A stretch of DNA of 64,000 bases from Sporolactobacillus sp. CQH2019 (GCF_028765345.1 NZ_JARAJZ010000008.1:124854-188853); one strand, 5' to 3'. Shown: positions 16,827 through 25,816, counted from the stretch's first letter. Numbers and translations: made by a program. The notes: a model not told the origin generated them from the sequence alone.

Positions 16827-17870
16827 ATGTCCAACTATCGAATCCGGGTCGCTAAAATTCAGATCGCGTCGAGCTTTTTCTCCTCCGTGCTGCTTTTTGG
16901 CATGCTGCAGCTGTTTTTTTTCTATATTTCCGACCCTCACGGGCTGCTGATCAGTGCCTTGGCATTTTTCCTGAGCTTTCTGATCAATCTGTTTATCGGG
17001 ACACTGCTCGTTACAAAGGATTATCGCCTGATCAAGAATCGGATCGAGAACATCGATCTGTTTGTCAGAACGCTCTCGTCCGGAAAATTATCCGCCCGGA
17101 TAAAAACGGAGAGCGAAGGAACAATTTCGCAGGTCGAACAATCGCTGAACGAACTAGCGGATAAGATTGATACACAGGTGAAATTTCTGCAAAAACTGAT
17201 CAATGAAAATGTCGAGATCAATGCAAAGGTCAGGAATGCGGCGGTGATCGAGGAGAGGCAGAGGATCGCGAGAGATTTGCACGACGCGGTAAGCCAGCAG
17301 CTGTTTGCCCTGTCCATGTTTGCGTCGGCGGCGAAAAAATCGGTTTTCACCAATCCGGACAAGGCTGCCGAAAATATAGCGGATGTATCGGATATAGCCG
17401 GCAAAGCACAGGGGGAGATGCGCGCCTTGCTGCTTCATCTGCGTCCGGTCCGTTTGCGCGGCGAGTCGCTTGATAAGGGGCTTGAGCGTCTGATCGCCGA
17501 GCTTGACGGCAAGACGCCGATTCACTTCGAAGCTTCGGTCGATCCGATTGCCGGCTTATCGAAAGGGATCGAAAATCATCTGTTCCTGCTCAGCCAGGAG
17601 GCCCTTTCCAATGCGCTGAGACATTCGGAGGCGACAAAAGTCAGGCTGACGCTTTATGCGAAGGAGCAATCCGTTGTCTTGAACATATTTGATAATGGCC
17701 GCGGCTTTAATCCGGCAAAAGAAAAGATTGCGTCCTACGGACTGAAAACGATGCGCGAGCGGACAGAGGAAATCGGCGGACACTTTATACTGACGACGCA
17801 GGAAGGGGAAGGAACTTCCATTCATATCCGTGTCCCGATACAAGAAGAAAGGGTTGGCCAAGATGGATAA
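16827..17870 (+). CDS. liaS: LiaS-like sensor histidine kinase
   Basis: A 347-residue kinase: two membrane helices (about residues 12-34 and 43-62) with almost no outside loop, the mark of an intramembrane-sensing kinase. Then come HAMP and coiled coil, the HisKA_3 box ARDLHDAVSQQLFALSM with His152, and an ATPase domain with FDNGRGF and YGLKTMRER. An in-frame GTG at 16818 is possible, but ATG 16827 has AGGTG at the better distance. It phosphorylates LiaR under envelope stress and is expected to be regulated by LiaF. Confidence 0.9.
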   Translation: MSNYRIRVAKIQIASSFFSSVLLFGMLQLFFFYISDPHGLLISALAFFLSFLINLFIGTLLVTKDYRLIKNRIENIDLFVRTLSSGKLSARIKTESEGTISQVEQSLNELADKIDTQVKFLQKLINENVEINAKVRNAAVIEERQRIARDLHDAVSQQLFALSMFASAAKKSVFTNPDKAAENIADVSDIAGKAQGEMRALLLHLRPVRLRGESLDKGLERLIAELDGKTPIHFEASVDPIAGLSKGIENHLFLLSQEALSNALRHSEATKVRLTLYAKEQSVVLNIFDNGRGFNPAKEKIASYGLKTMRERTEEIGGHFILTTQEGEGTSIHIRVPIQEERVGQDG

Positions 17871-18501
17871 AATCCGGGTAATGGTTGTCGATGATCATGA
17901 TATGGTAAGAAAAGGGCTGAAAGCCTTTCTGTCGACGGAAAACGACATCGAAGTGGTCGGTGAGGCATCCGACGGGAAGGAAGCGGTTCTGTTTGATCAA
18001 AAAATCGCACCCGAAATCATTCTGATGGATCTGATCATGGAAAACGGCGATGGCATTACAGCGACGAAGACTATTCTGGCGAGGGATCCGGGACGAAAAA
18101 TTATTATTCTGACAAGTTTCTATGATGATGCGCAAGTATTTCCGGCTATCGAAGCGGGAGCAATCAGCTATCTCTTAAAAACGGCATCTGCGGAAGAAAT
18201 TATACAGGCCATCCGCAAGGCCCACGCGGGCGGGACGGTCATTGACGGAAAAGTGGCGCGGAAGCTCGTCGCGGGTCTGCATAAAGAGCCGCAGCCGTTC
18301 GAACAGCTGACAGAAAGGGAGCGCGAGGTCCTGCGGCTGATTGCGTCCGGAAAGAGCAATGCCGAAATCAGCATGCTGTTATTTATCGGAATCAAGACAG
18401 TCAAGACGCATGTCAGCAGCATCTTCGGAAAACTAGGCGTTTCAGACCGCACGCAGGCGGCTATCTATGCTTATCGGAATCATCTTTTTCCGGATGAATA
18501 G
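17863..18501 (+). CDS. liaR: LiaR-like response regulator (NarL/LuxR type)
   Basis: A 212-residue regulator: receiver domain with D56 in LMDLIMENGDG, conserved T and K (ILTSFYD, YLLKT), and a LuxR-type helix-turn-helix (LTEREREVLRLIASGKSNAEI, then KTVKTHVSSIFGKL). The upstream frame belongs to liaS; the real start is ATG 17863 inside the liaS end, eight bases before its stop. It is the output of the LiaFS system for cell-envelope stress. Confidence 0.92.
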   Translation: MDKIRVMVVDDHDMVRKGLKAFLSTENDIEVVGEASDGKEAVLFDQKIAPEIILMDLIMENGDGITATKTILARDPGRKIIILTSFYDDAQVFPAIEAGAISYLLKTASAEEIIQAIRKAHAGGTVIDGKVARKLVAGLHKEPQPFEQLTEREREVLRLIASGKSNAEISMLLFIGIKTVKTHVSSIFGKLGVSDRTQAAIYAYRNHLFPDE

Positions 18502-18515
18502 GATGAAAATTTTCA

Positions 18516-18547
18516 TTGACAGAACGGAACAATTATTATAAGATAAT
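18516..18547 (+). promoter_or_regulatory. Promoter of the Mn2+-riboswitch transcript
   Basis: TTGACA at 18516-18521, followed by TATAAG (18537-18542, spacing 15) or GATAAT (18542-18547, spacing 20). The riboswitch begins about 25 bases later. Confidence 0.6.
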
Positions 18548-18571
18548 CTTAACAAATGAATCATCTCTCTA

Positions 18572-18693
18572 TAAAAGGGGAGTAGCCTGCAAAGAAGCGC
18601 CGTCATTACGGGAGTATCCCCGGCCTTCTTTGGCAGCAGTCATGCTGCTGGCGAGACCTTTGCCTCGATCGGATGAAATGGGCAAAGGTTTTT
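18572..18693 (+). promoter_or_regulatory. yybP-ykoY (Mn2+) riboswitch
   Basis: The conserved yybP-ykoY elements are present: AAAGGGGAGTAGC (18574-18586) and GCGAGACCTTTGCC (18651-18664), separated by two internal hairpins (one with CAGCAGTCATGCTGCTG). The CCTTTGCC part can also pair with GGCAAAGG (18681-18688), which is followed by five T, forming a terminator that competes with the aptamer. By analogy with B. subtilis, Mn2+ binding should prevent termination and switch on the downstream TerC-family gene. Confidence 0.88.
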
Positions 18694-18699
18694 AAATAC

Positions 18700-18740
18700 A
18701 GACAGCCTTTCCATCAGACGGTGGAGCGGCTGTCTTTTTA
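18700..18740 (+). terminator. Second hairpin terminator in the riboswitch leader
   Basis: AGACAGCC (18700-18707) pairs with GGCTGTCT (18728-18735); an inner CCATC/GGTGG stem extends it and TTTT follows. It lies between the riboswitch's own terminator and the gene. Confidence 0.75.
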
Positions 18741-18858
18741 TTGAGAAAACAGCCCGTTGCCGTATGGGGCCGATTGACCGGCGCTTTCTTAAGAGAGACC
18801 GGTCATCCGTTGTTTCATTTGAATGGTTCAGATAACATGACAGGAGGACTGTTTGTTT

Positions 18859-19563
18859 ATGGAGTTTTTGACACCGGAATTCTGGTATTCTCTTGCTATC
18901 ATCGTCGGCATCGATTTGTTTCTTGCCGGAGACAATGCGATTGTGATCGCGATGGCTGCCCGCCGGCTCCCCGACCGCCAGCGTTCGCGCGCCATTCTTT
19001 ACGGGACGGCAGGGGCGGTTGTGCTGCGTGCACTCTGTACTTTGATCGTCGTCTATCTGCTGATGATTCCCGGCCTTCATTTTGTCGGAGGCCTGCTGCT
19101 GATCTGGATTGCCTATCGCCTTCTTCGCCCGGAAAGTGACAAGGGAAAGAAGAAAAAGGTCAAGGCGGAAACCAGTATCTGGGCGGCCGTCCGCACAATT
19201 ATCGTTGCCGACGCGCTGATGGGCCTGGATAACGTGCTGGCCGTGGCAGGAGCCGCACAGAGCGACCCGCTTCTTGTTATTTTCGGCCTGCTGATCAGCG
19301 TCCCGCTTCTTATGGGCGGCAGCGCGATCATCCTGGCGCTGATCAATCGGTTCCAGTGGCTTGTTTTTCTGGGCGCGGCCATCCTTGCTCTGACCGCGGG
19401 ACGGATGCTGTTTGCCGAGCCGGTCTTCATTAATCTGCTCGGCAGCCTGGAGGCCTGGGTGAAGTGGCCCGTCATCATTGTCATTATTGCAGCCGTTCTG
19501 TATTCGGGATGGAGAAGCCAGAAAAAAAAGGCGCAGGTCGAAAGGCGGAATCGGGCTGTCTAA
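18859..19563 (+). CDS. TerC-family membrane protein (YjbE-type, probable Mn2+ exporter)
   Basis: A 234-residue TerC-family protein with about seven membrane helices. The two acidic signature motifs are visible: LFLAGDNAIVIAMAAR near residue 20 and ADALMGLDNVLAVAGAA near residue 118. A lysine-rich loop (DKGKKKKVKAE) lies between. TerC proteins of this type (YceF/YkoY in Bacillus, Alx/MntP context in E. coli) export or deliver Mn2+; the riboswitch upstream strongly supports that. The start is ATG 18859 (AGGAGG 11 bases before) or TTG 18853 (five bases), adding two residues. A GC-rich hairpin with a T-run follows near 19625-19665. Confidence 0.88.
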   Translation: MEFLTPEFWYSLAIIVGIDLFLAGDNAIVIAMAARRLPDRQRSRAILYGTAGAVVLRALCTLIVVYLLMIPGLHFVGGLLLIWIAYRLLRPESDKGKKKKVKAETSIWAAVRTIIVADALMGLDNVLAVAGAAQSDPLLVIFGLLISVPLLMGGSAIILALINRFQWLVFLGAAILALTAGRMLFAEPVFINLLGSLEAWVKWPVIIVIIAAVLYSGWRSQKKKAQVERRNRAV

Positions 19564-19617
19564 GTTTATACAAATAAAAAAGTATAAAAAGATGAGCGGA
19601 ATGCAGTATTAGAAAAA

Positions 19618-19666
19618 CGAAGGCTCGCCGGCGGTCTGGCCCGGCCTGCCGATTTTTTCTTTTTAG
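19618..19666 (+). terminator. Likely terminator after the TerC-family gene
   Basis: GC-rich self-complementary sequence (CGGCGG and CCTGCCG region) followed by a run of T at 19656-19664. Pairing is imperfect, so confidence is moderate. Confidence 0.55.
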
Positions 19667-19699
19667 GCGGACGCTGCAGCCGCGTACGGCATTGCCTGA

Positions 19700-20590
19700 T
19701 TATGAATGATTCAGGGCCGCAAAATAGTGGATAACGAATTGCCGGAACTGCGCGGCAATCGGCGAATGATAACGGTCCTCGTTCCAGACGAGGCTGATGG
19801 TGCGGAAACAGTGCGGCTGACTGATTCTTAGCGGGACAATCGACGAATCCCTGATCGTCCGCAGGGTCAGCGAGGAAAAAAAAGCCACGCCCAGCCCTTC
19901 CCTGACGAGACCGCGGATTGAAAGTGAATCATCGACTTCAAAAGCGATGTCCGGCTGAAACCCGGCCATCCGGCAATAAGCATCTGTTGTTTCACGGAAT
20001 GCTCCTCCTGACTTCAGAATGAAGGGTTCATGAGCGATTTCTCTGAGGCTGACGCTTTCTTCCGAAGCCAGAGGATGTGATTTCGGCACGGCAAGATAGA
20101 TCTCGTCGTTCATCAGTTCCCGCCAGCTGAACCGGCTTTCTCTTTCACGATAATAAGGTGTGATGCAGATATCGATGTCTCCGTTTTCCAGCTGCCTGTT
20201 AACGGTGTCGCGGGAAATCTGTTTGACCCGGAAACGGACATAAGGATGCTTTTTACGGAAACTGCTGAGCAGATCGGGAACAATCGGCGTTCTCATAACG
20301 GCGAGAGCAATGCGGTCATTTTTCACCTGCGCGAGGTCGGACACTTCCCGTTTGCCTTCCTGCAGAATGGACAGGGCCGTTTCCACCTTTTTTAAAAATA
20401 ATTTGCCATAACTATTCAGTTTGATGCGGCGCCCTTTCCGATCGAAAAGCGGAACGCCGATTTCGTTCTCAAGACGTTTAATCGTCTGGCTCAGGGACGG
20501 CTGCGCAATGGACAGTTCCTTTGCGGCACGCGTCATGTGTTCGAGGCGGGCGACGGTCTGAAAATATTTAAGCTGGAGCAGCTCCATCAT
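19700..20590 (-). CDS. LysR-family transcriptional regulator
   Basis: A 296-residue regulator. It has an N-terminal winged HTH (LQLKYFQTVARLEHMTRAAK, then SIAQPSLSQTIKRLENE) and a periplasmic-binding-protein-like effector domain (residues about 90-290). It is divergent from the MdtG-like efflux gene, with about 250 AT-rich bases between. LysR regulators commonly control the divergent gene, so it probably regulates that pump. The inducer is unknown. Confidence 0.85.
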   Translation of the reverse strand: MMELLQLKYFQTVARLEHMTRAAKELSIAQPSLSQTIKRLENEIGVPLFDRKGRRIKLNSYGKLFLKKVETALSILQEGKREVSDLAQVKNDRIALAVMRTPIVPDLLSSFRKKHPYVRFRVKQISRDTVNRQLENGDIDICITPYYRERESRFSWRELMNDEIYLAVPKSHPLASEESVSLREIAHEPFILKSGGAFRETTDAYCRMAGFQPDIAFEVDDSLSIRGLVREGLGVAFFSSLTLRTIRDSSIVPLRISQPHCFRTISLVWNEDRYHSPIAAQFRQFVIHYFAALNHS

Positions 20591-20842
20591 ACATCCTTCC
20601 TTTTGGCTGGGGTTGAAACCGGTTATGAACAGCTATTATATAGCTTACGACCTATGCTTTTATAATAATATATATATTGGTTTAAATGAACAGTTGTGTC
20701 TATTATTAAGACTGTGTAAAAAGTGCCCTTCTTACGAACAGGGCGTTATTTCTTTCTGTTTACAATTTAAAAAAGGCTGTGTTCAAAAGCCGACAAAGTC
20801 ATTTTATAAAGCTTTGGAAAATAGAAGCAAGGTGTTTTTTTC
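20591..20842. other. AT-rich divergent promoter region
   Basis: About 250 bases between the LysR gene and the MFS gene. Around 20655-20685 is a very AT-rich stretch (TATAATAATATATATATTGG) suited to promoters and a LysR site. I could not identify a certain T-N11-A box. Confidence 0.45.
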
Positions 20843-22060
20843 ATGTCATTTCCTTTATGGAAAAGAAATCTCTATGTATGCTGGTTCGGCGCATTTGCGA
20901 CGGCAGCGGGGATGAGCCAGATTGTTCCGTTTCTTCCGCTTTTCATTGAACAACTTGGGGTCCATAATACGTCGGATATCGAAAGATGGGCAGGTCTGAT
21001 TTTTGGTGCGACATTTCTCGTGTCGGCCATTGTGTCGCCGATCTGGGGATCGCTTGCGGACAAATACGGACGAAAACCGATGCTGATCCGCGCCGGCCTT
21101 GGCATGAGCCTGGTCGTGCTGTCCATGGCCTTTGTGCAGAATGTCTATGAACTGTTTGCACTGCGCCTGATTATGGGACTGGTTTCCGGGTTCATTCCCG
21201 CCTCCATTATTCTTGTTGCGACTCAGACTCCGAGAAGCCATTCAGGCTGGGCGCTCGGCATGCTTTCGACGGGAGGCATCGGCGGTTCGCTGGTCGGCCC
21301 GCTGATCGGCGGCTTCCTCTCGCAATTCATGGGGATGCGCATGGTTTTCATCGACACAAGCATTCTGCTTTTTTGCGCATTTCTCGCCTCGCTGTTTTTT
21401 ATCAAAGAAAAATTTGTCCGTACAGAGAAAAAAATGCCGTCCTTTCGCGAGGTATGGAAGATCGTTCCCAGCCCCGGCATGTTTGTCGCTATGTTTATCA
21501 CGACGTTCATGGTTCAATTGGCCAATATGTCGATTGAGCCGATTATCACTGTGTACGTAAAGATCCTCATGCCTTCTTCCCGGAATCTTGAAATGATTTC
21601 GGGAATCGTTGTTTCTGCCGCCGGACTGGCGAGCGTAATTTCCGCACCGCTGCTCGGCAAGCTGTCCGACAGGATCGGCCCGCGCCGCGTCCTGCTTAGT
21701 GCACTGATTTTTATCGGTTTTATTTTCATTCCCCAGGCTTTTGTCTCCAGCCCGTGGCAGCTGATGGGTCTTCGCTTCCTGATGGGCCTGGCGATTGCCG
21801 GCATCCTGCCGTCGATTAATACCATCGTCAAGAAAATGGCTCCGCCAGCTATTACCGGCCAGCTGTTCGGTTATAATCAGTCGGCCCAGTTTCTCGGCAC
21901 TCTGGGGGGAGCGCTGCTCGGCGGACATATGGCTGCCCAATTCGGGATGAAGTATGTCTTTTTTTCGACAAGCGCGCTCCTCTTTCTTAACGCCGGCTGG
22001 GTCGTCGTGTCCGCTCATCTGGCCAAAAAAGGGAAACGGGTCGAAGCCCGGTTCCGGTAG
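20843..22060 (+). CDS. MdtG-like MFS multidrug efflux transporter
   Basis: A 405-residue, 12-helix major-facilitator protein. It resembles E. coli MdtG throughout: WKRNLYVCWFGAF at the start, the loop 2-3 motif GSLADKYGRKPMLIRAGLGM, ATQTPRSHSGWALGMLSTGG, GKLSDRIGPRRVLL and the FGYNQSAQ region. MdtG-type pumps expel drugs such as fosfomycin or quinolones, but substrates vary and cannot be read from sequence. AAGGTG is eight bases before the ATG. The divergent LysR gene is its likely regulator. Other products of the DHA1 group remain possible. Confidence 0.85.
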   Translation: MSFPLWKRNLYVCWFGAFATAAGMSQIVPFLPLFIEQLGVHNTSDIERWAGLIFGATFLVSAIVSPIWGSLADKYGRKPMLIRAGLGMSLVVLSMAFVQNVYELFALRLIMGLVSGFIPASIILVATQTPRSHSGWALGMLSTGGIGGSLVGPLIGGFLSQFMGMRMVFIDTSILLFCAFLASLFFIKEKFVRTEKKMPSFREVWKIVPSPGMFVAMFITTFMVQLANMSIEPIITVYVKILMPSSRNLEMISGIVVSAAGLASVISAPLLGKLSDRIGPRRVLLSALIFIGFIFIPQAFVSSPWQLMGLRFLMGLAIAGILPSINTIVKKMAPPAITGQLFGYNQSAQFLGTLGGALLGGHMAAQFGMKYVFFSTSALLFLNAGWVVVSAHLAKKGKRVEARFR

Positions 22061-22073
22061 TACGATCTTTTCC

Positions 22074-22102
22074 GGAACGGGCAGGAAAATGCCTGCCCGT
22101 CA
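22074..22102. terminator. Hairpin between convergent genes
   Basis: ACGGGCAGG pairs with CCTGCCCGT around AAAATG. It lies between the MFS gene (+) and the YitT-family gene (-). No U-run, so a weak or protein-dependent terminator. Confidence 0.6.
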
Positions 22103-23005
22103 GTGAATGCGCCGTTTTTTAAAACGGCCGCCCTTGACGTCATGAATGTCGCTGATGGCGAGAAAGGCGTTTCTATCAAGCGAATCGACGATGCTTCTTA
22201 CTTTTGCCTCCTCAAGACGGCTGATAACGGTGAAAATGACATTTTTGTCGTCCCCGGTGTAGGCCCCCGATCCGTTCAGATAGGTGACGCCTCGCCCGAG
22301 CCGGTCGTTGAGCGCATCGCCGATTTCGGTATGGCGGTCGCTGATAATCCAGACCGCTTTAGAGGACTCGAGGCCGGTCGTCGTCACATCGATCATCTTG
22401 AATGCAACGAAGTAGGCAATCAATGAGTACATGGCATAGTTCCAGCCGAAAACAAAACCTGCTGAACCTAGAATGAAAATGTTGAAAAACATGACCGTTT
22501 CACCGACGGAAAAGGGAACCTTTTCGTTAAAGAGCACAGCGAGGATTTCTGTGCCGTCGGAGGAACCGCCGTTTCGGAGGATCAGGCCGACCCCTATTCC
22601 CATAATCACTCCGCCAAACACAGCGGCGAGCAGCAGATCGTGGGTAAATGTCGGAATCCGGCCGAACAGAGAGGTCAGGACGGCGAGCAGAGTGACACCG
22701 CCAATGGATGTAATGGTGAATGTTTTCCCCATTTGCTTGTAGCCGATCACAAAGAAGGGGAGATTGATGACCAGTAAATAAATGCCGATCGGCAGACTTG
22801 ACAGTTGAGCGAGCATAATCGAGATGCCGACTACTCCGCCGTCAATGATTTTATTGGGAACGAGGAAGGCCTCAAGAGCAATTGCATCAAGCGTGACACC
22901 GATGATAATTAATAAAAAACGCAGAATAAGTTGATGAACGGTCAATTTTTTATGCTGCTGCTTTTGCATCAATGCTGTCTGGGCAGCAGTATCTTCTTTT
23001 TCCAT
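22100..23005 (-). CDS. YitT-family membrane protein (DUF161 + DUF2179)
   Basis: A 301-residue protein with five or six membrane helices (residues about 25-215; PNKIIDGGVVGISIMLAQLS and LRNGGSSDGTEILA are typical family blocks). It ends in a cytoplasmic DUF2179 domain (SSKAVWIISDRHTEIGDAL near residue 215 through RNAFLAISDIHDVKGG near 285). The family is widespread in Firmicutes with several paralogues; function is unknown. AAAGGTG lies about 11 bases upstream of ATG 23005. It is a single-gene unit convergent with the MFS gene. Confidence 0.88.
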   Translation of the reverse strand: MEKEDTAAQTALMQKQQHKKLTVHQLILRFLLIIIGVTLDAIALEAFLVPNKIIDGGVVGISIMLAQLSSLPIGIYLLVINLPFFVIGYKQMGKTFTITSIGGVTLLAVLTSLFGRIPTFTHDLLLAAVFGGVIMGIGVGLILRNGGSSDGTEILAVLFNEKVPFSVGETVMFFNIFILGSAGFVFGWNYAMYSLIAYFVAFKMIDVTTTGLESSKAVWIISDRHTEIGDALNDRLGRGVTYLNGSGAYTGDDKNVIFTVISRLEEAKVRSIVDSLDRNAFLAISDIHDVKGGRFKKRRIH

Positions 23006-23246
23006 ATTCGGAATCGCACCTTTCGATGATTATGATGGAGTGTAAAGGCAGCCGGCTGTCTGCACAGATGTTCCGGCCGGTTTCTTCGAAGAGGACTGAG
23101 TCGGTAAACAGTTTAAAAAACCGGCAAATAATAGCGCTGCCCGGCAGCACCCGCTGCCGGCCAATGAAATCGATGGAATAAATGAGAAAGACGTTCTTTA
23201 ACCGCGGTGTTGTTCATATTCCCGGCGAGTCGGGGAAGCCATAAGC

Positions 23247-24139
23247 TCAGAGCTTAATGGCTTTTTTAATATGCCTTTCAAGAATGCTGTCGATAGCGTC
23301 CAATGCCTGTTCGTCCCGTTTGAAATCCGCCGCTTCGGCCGCCGCCGTGATTGGCTCGGGATGGCGTGCGCCGCCGAGCGATGCCCTGATCGAAAATTCA
23401 GCGGATGGCCGGCACGCGAGCGGATCTGTTATAGCGTTCCTCCGCATAATTTTCCGGATCCTGCACGGCTGCGAGGTAATGCACCAAATGGGTGTGCTCG
23501 GAATTTCGGAGCGGCAAGCCGGAGATCGTCCCCTGTGAACGTGCGGTCTCCCGCCATTTTTCCGCTCGGCAGGGCTCTGCACAGATTCCCGTAATAGATA
23601 GAGTGCCGTTAATTCGTGTTCCTGACTGTAAGGCAGGATCTTTCTTTCAAATAGACTAAGGGGGCTGAACGGTGTGGATCGGCGCAGCTTTGCGAAATGC
23701 CGCATTTGTTCGGCCGTAAAATTGCTGACGCCGCTGGCACGGATTTTACCCTCTTTGTACAGCCCGCCCATTGCTTATACCGTTTCTTCAATAGGAACGG
23801 GCGGGGTCCGGCCGGTGAACCTGATAGATATCGATATAATCCGTGTCAGGCCTGGTCAGCGAGTCGTCGATCTCTTTGCAGATCCGTTCCGGCCCAGTCA
23901 GGGCAGACCTTTGCGCGATCCCCCCCTGTCGCCGCGCTTTCCGGATTCTTTCAGTGCCCGGCTGCCAACCTTCTCGGCGTGTCCCTGTCCGTAGGTCGGA
24001 GCCGTATCGGTTCTTTGTCGTCCGCCCCGCATCCATTCTCCGATTGCCCACCTTCCGGGAGCAACGCGCGGCTACTGCATCGTTCCCGAAATTGTCGTTC
24101 TTTCCAAACAGATCGCCTCTGTTTTCTGAAAAATTTTCA
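23247..24139 (-). pseudogene. Decayed aldo/keto reductase (YhdN-like)
   Basis: Minus-strand pieces in different frames match one aldo/keto reductase in order. They are TDYIDIYQVHRPDP, LYKEGKIRASGVSNFTAEQM with FERKILPYSQEHELTAL, then SLGGARHPEPITAAAEAADF and a C-terminal ALDAIDSILERHIKKA. They are joined by at least three frameshifts. The N-terminal NADP-binding strand and catalytic Asp/Tyr region cannot be read. The remnant of an ATG (24139) still has AAAGGGAG before it, inside the hairpin at 24141-24170. Closest recognisable relatives are B. subtilis YhdN-type reductases. It should not make an active enzyme. Confidence 0.8.
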
Positions 24140-24140
24140 T

Positions 24141-24170
24141 TCTCCCTTTATTATTTATTATAAAGGGAGA
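24141..24170. repeat. 11-bp perfect inverted repeat upstream of the dead reductase
   Basis: TCTCCCTTTAT and ATAAAGGGAGA flank an eight-base loop. It contains the ribosome-binding site of the decayed gene, so it may be an operator or a translation-blocking hairpin. Confidence 0.6.
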
Positions 24171-24343
24171 AAGCAGGCAGAATCAAAAAATTCGTTGCGC
24201 ACGGCGTTACAGATCGTGCGCAACCGTCCCCTCAATGATTGGAGATCAGCCGGCGAAACGTGTAAAATAACGGATGAAAAGAGCGGCCACGGGGCTTTTC
24301 ATCAGGCGGTAACGGATGAATCTTGAAATGAGGGAAATAAACT

Positions 24344-24910
24344 TTGAAAAAAAAATTAATTTGTTTCGGGGACAGCATTACCGCGGGCTGGGACGGCAGC
24401 AGGGAACGGCCCGCACTGACAAGAAGGCTGGAAAAAGGACTTAAATGGCTGATCCGCAACGCCGGCGTCCCCGGGGAAACGACGGAGCAGGCGCTGACAA
24501 GAATCGACAAAGATGTCCTGAGCCGGAATTATAACCGGGTGACGATCTTATTCGGCGCTAATGATTCTTCTCTTCATAAGGGGATCTCTCTAGAAAAATT
24601 TATGGACAATATGACTATCATGGCCAAGAGCTGCGGAAGCGGAAGGACGATTCTGATTACCCCTTCCCCGGTCATTGAAGAAAGGCAGAAGGGAAAAAGA
24701 ACGAATGGCCGGATCTCAATATACGCCGAAGCGGTTCGGCGCGTTGCTGCGGAAACGGGAAGTGCGCTGGTCGATCTGCAGCGCCGTATGCTGGAAAAAG
24801 CGGATTACAGGCCGATGCTGCAGGCCGATGGCTTGCATTTTTCCAGTGCCGGCTATGATTTCCTTTCCGGATTGATTATTCATGAGATCGAAAAGGGTGG
24901 AAATGATTAA
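24344..24910 (+). CDS. SGNH/GDSL-type hydrolase
   Basis: A 188-residue, probably cytoplasmic esterase of the SGNH superfamily. Block I FGDSITAGWDG (Ser at residue 10), block II around NAGVPGETTEQALTRI (Gly), block III FGANDSS (Asn) and block V ADGLHFSSAGYDF (Asp and His) are all present, so the catalytic set is complete. The start is TTG 24344, with GAGGGA eight bases upstream. It looks monocistronic. Substrates in this group range from acyl esters to acetylated sugars and cannot be predicted. Confidence 0.85.
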   Translation: MKKKLICFGDSITAGWDGSRERPALTRRLEKGLKWLIRNAGVPGETTEQALTRIDKDVLSRNYNRVTILFGANDSSLHKGISLEKFMDNMTIMAKSCGSGRTILITPSPVIEERQKGKRTNGRISIYAEAVRRVAAETGSALVDLQRRMLEKADYRPMLQADGLHFSSAGYDFLSGLIIHEIEKGGND

Positions 24911-25766
24911 AAATGCTATTTTTACCTTGCTGAAAATGAAATAATAAAAGAAGAACGGCCCTGGATGCGGCAATAATTCGTAATCTGCGGCTTTGCACGC
25001 CCATGGCTGTCCGGTTATGATCAATAGGCAGGAAGCGGCCGGCACTGAATAAGGGAGCTGTCCGCCGGCCGGGAATTTCGAAGCGGGGAACCCAGATACG
25101 GCAAATACTTGTAAAAGAACTCACCCTGAACATTTGCCGGCGCGTCATTGTTTTTTGCAGCAGCAATGATCCGCCGATGAACGAGAGATCACGAGGCCTG
25201 AAGCAGCGCCTGAAAGCGATGTATGTTTTCCAGCGGCTCGACCGGCCAAACGGTCTTGTCCGGTTCAACAAAAAGAAGTCAGGTACAGTGCCGGAGGGGC
25301 GAAGCTCAGAATCACGTGGCCGGCGAGGACCCGGGACCGTGTAGCGCCCGGCATTCAGCGTCCGAAAGATTCTCCTGCAGCCTGTAAATCACTATCTTCT
25401 TCCTCATGACGGTTGCCGAAAATGGATATGAATTTCAGACCGGCGCCGTTCCACTCTCCTCTCACTCATACGAAGCAAAAAAGGCGGCAGCCTGATGCCG
25501 CTTTTTTTGTGTTAAAAGTACAGAGCCTTTATAGTATAAACGCAGCCTTCTGTCCTGCAGCTGCACCGACTGACGCAACAAAGGCTTCATTCGGATGAAG
25601 CCAAGCTTTCTAAGCCGCGGCACAACCGGTGGCTCATTTCATTCCGGCGGCGAATGGGGCCGTTCACCTGCTTCTTTATTTTGTAACCATGTTATTAAAC
25701 GAAAGTTATGTAAAATTCATCAAAAGTTCAAAACTTGCAGCCGATATTTTATCACCGGCAGAGCCT
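24911..25766. other. Large non-coding or decayed stretch
   Basis: About 850 bases between the hydrolase and the glp promoter. Several frames are open for 60-130 codons, but none has a good ribosome-binding site or a recognisable family. On the minus strand around 25050-25250 a frame reads through AKNNDAPANVQGEFFYKYLP, which looks protein-like but is broken on both sides by stops. I infer a dead gene of unknown type. A good terminator sits at 25477-25508. Confidence 0.5.
25477..25508. terminator. Hairpin terminator
   Basis: AAAAAAGGCGGCA / GCCTGA / TGCCGC followed by seven T. A-run and T-run on both sides make it bidirectional. Confidence 0.8.
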
Positions 25767-25767
25767 T

Positions 25768-25797
25768 TTGATGTATCATAGAAATGGAAAATATAAT
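25768..25797 (+). promoter_or_regulatory. Sigma-A promoter of glpABC
   Basis: TTGATG (25768-25773), 18-base spacer, TATAAT (25792-25797). Transcription would begin just before the leader hairpin at 25817. Confidence 0.75.
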
Positions 25798-25816
25798 AAG
25801 TGGCTCGGAGATATGG

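Noticed and set aside
23697-24326. A 209-codon plus-strand frame over the dead reductase
   Set aside because: Antisense of the reductase pieces; composition is not protein-like.
24876-25271. A 131-codon minus-strand frame after the SGNH hydrolase
   Set aside because: Arg-rich, no family and no good start. Another frame of the same region looks more protein-like, so I treat it as decayed DNA.
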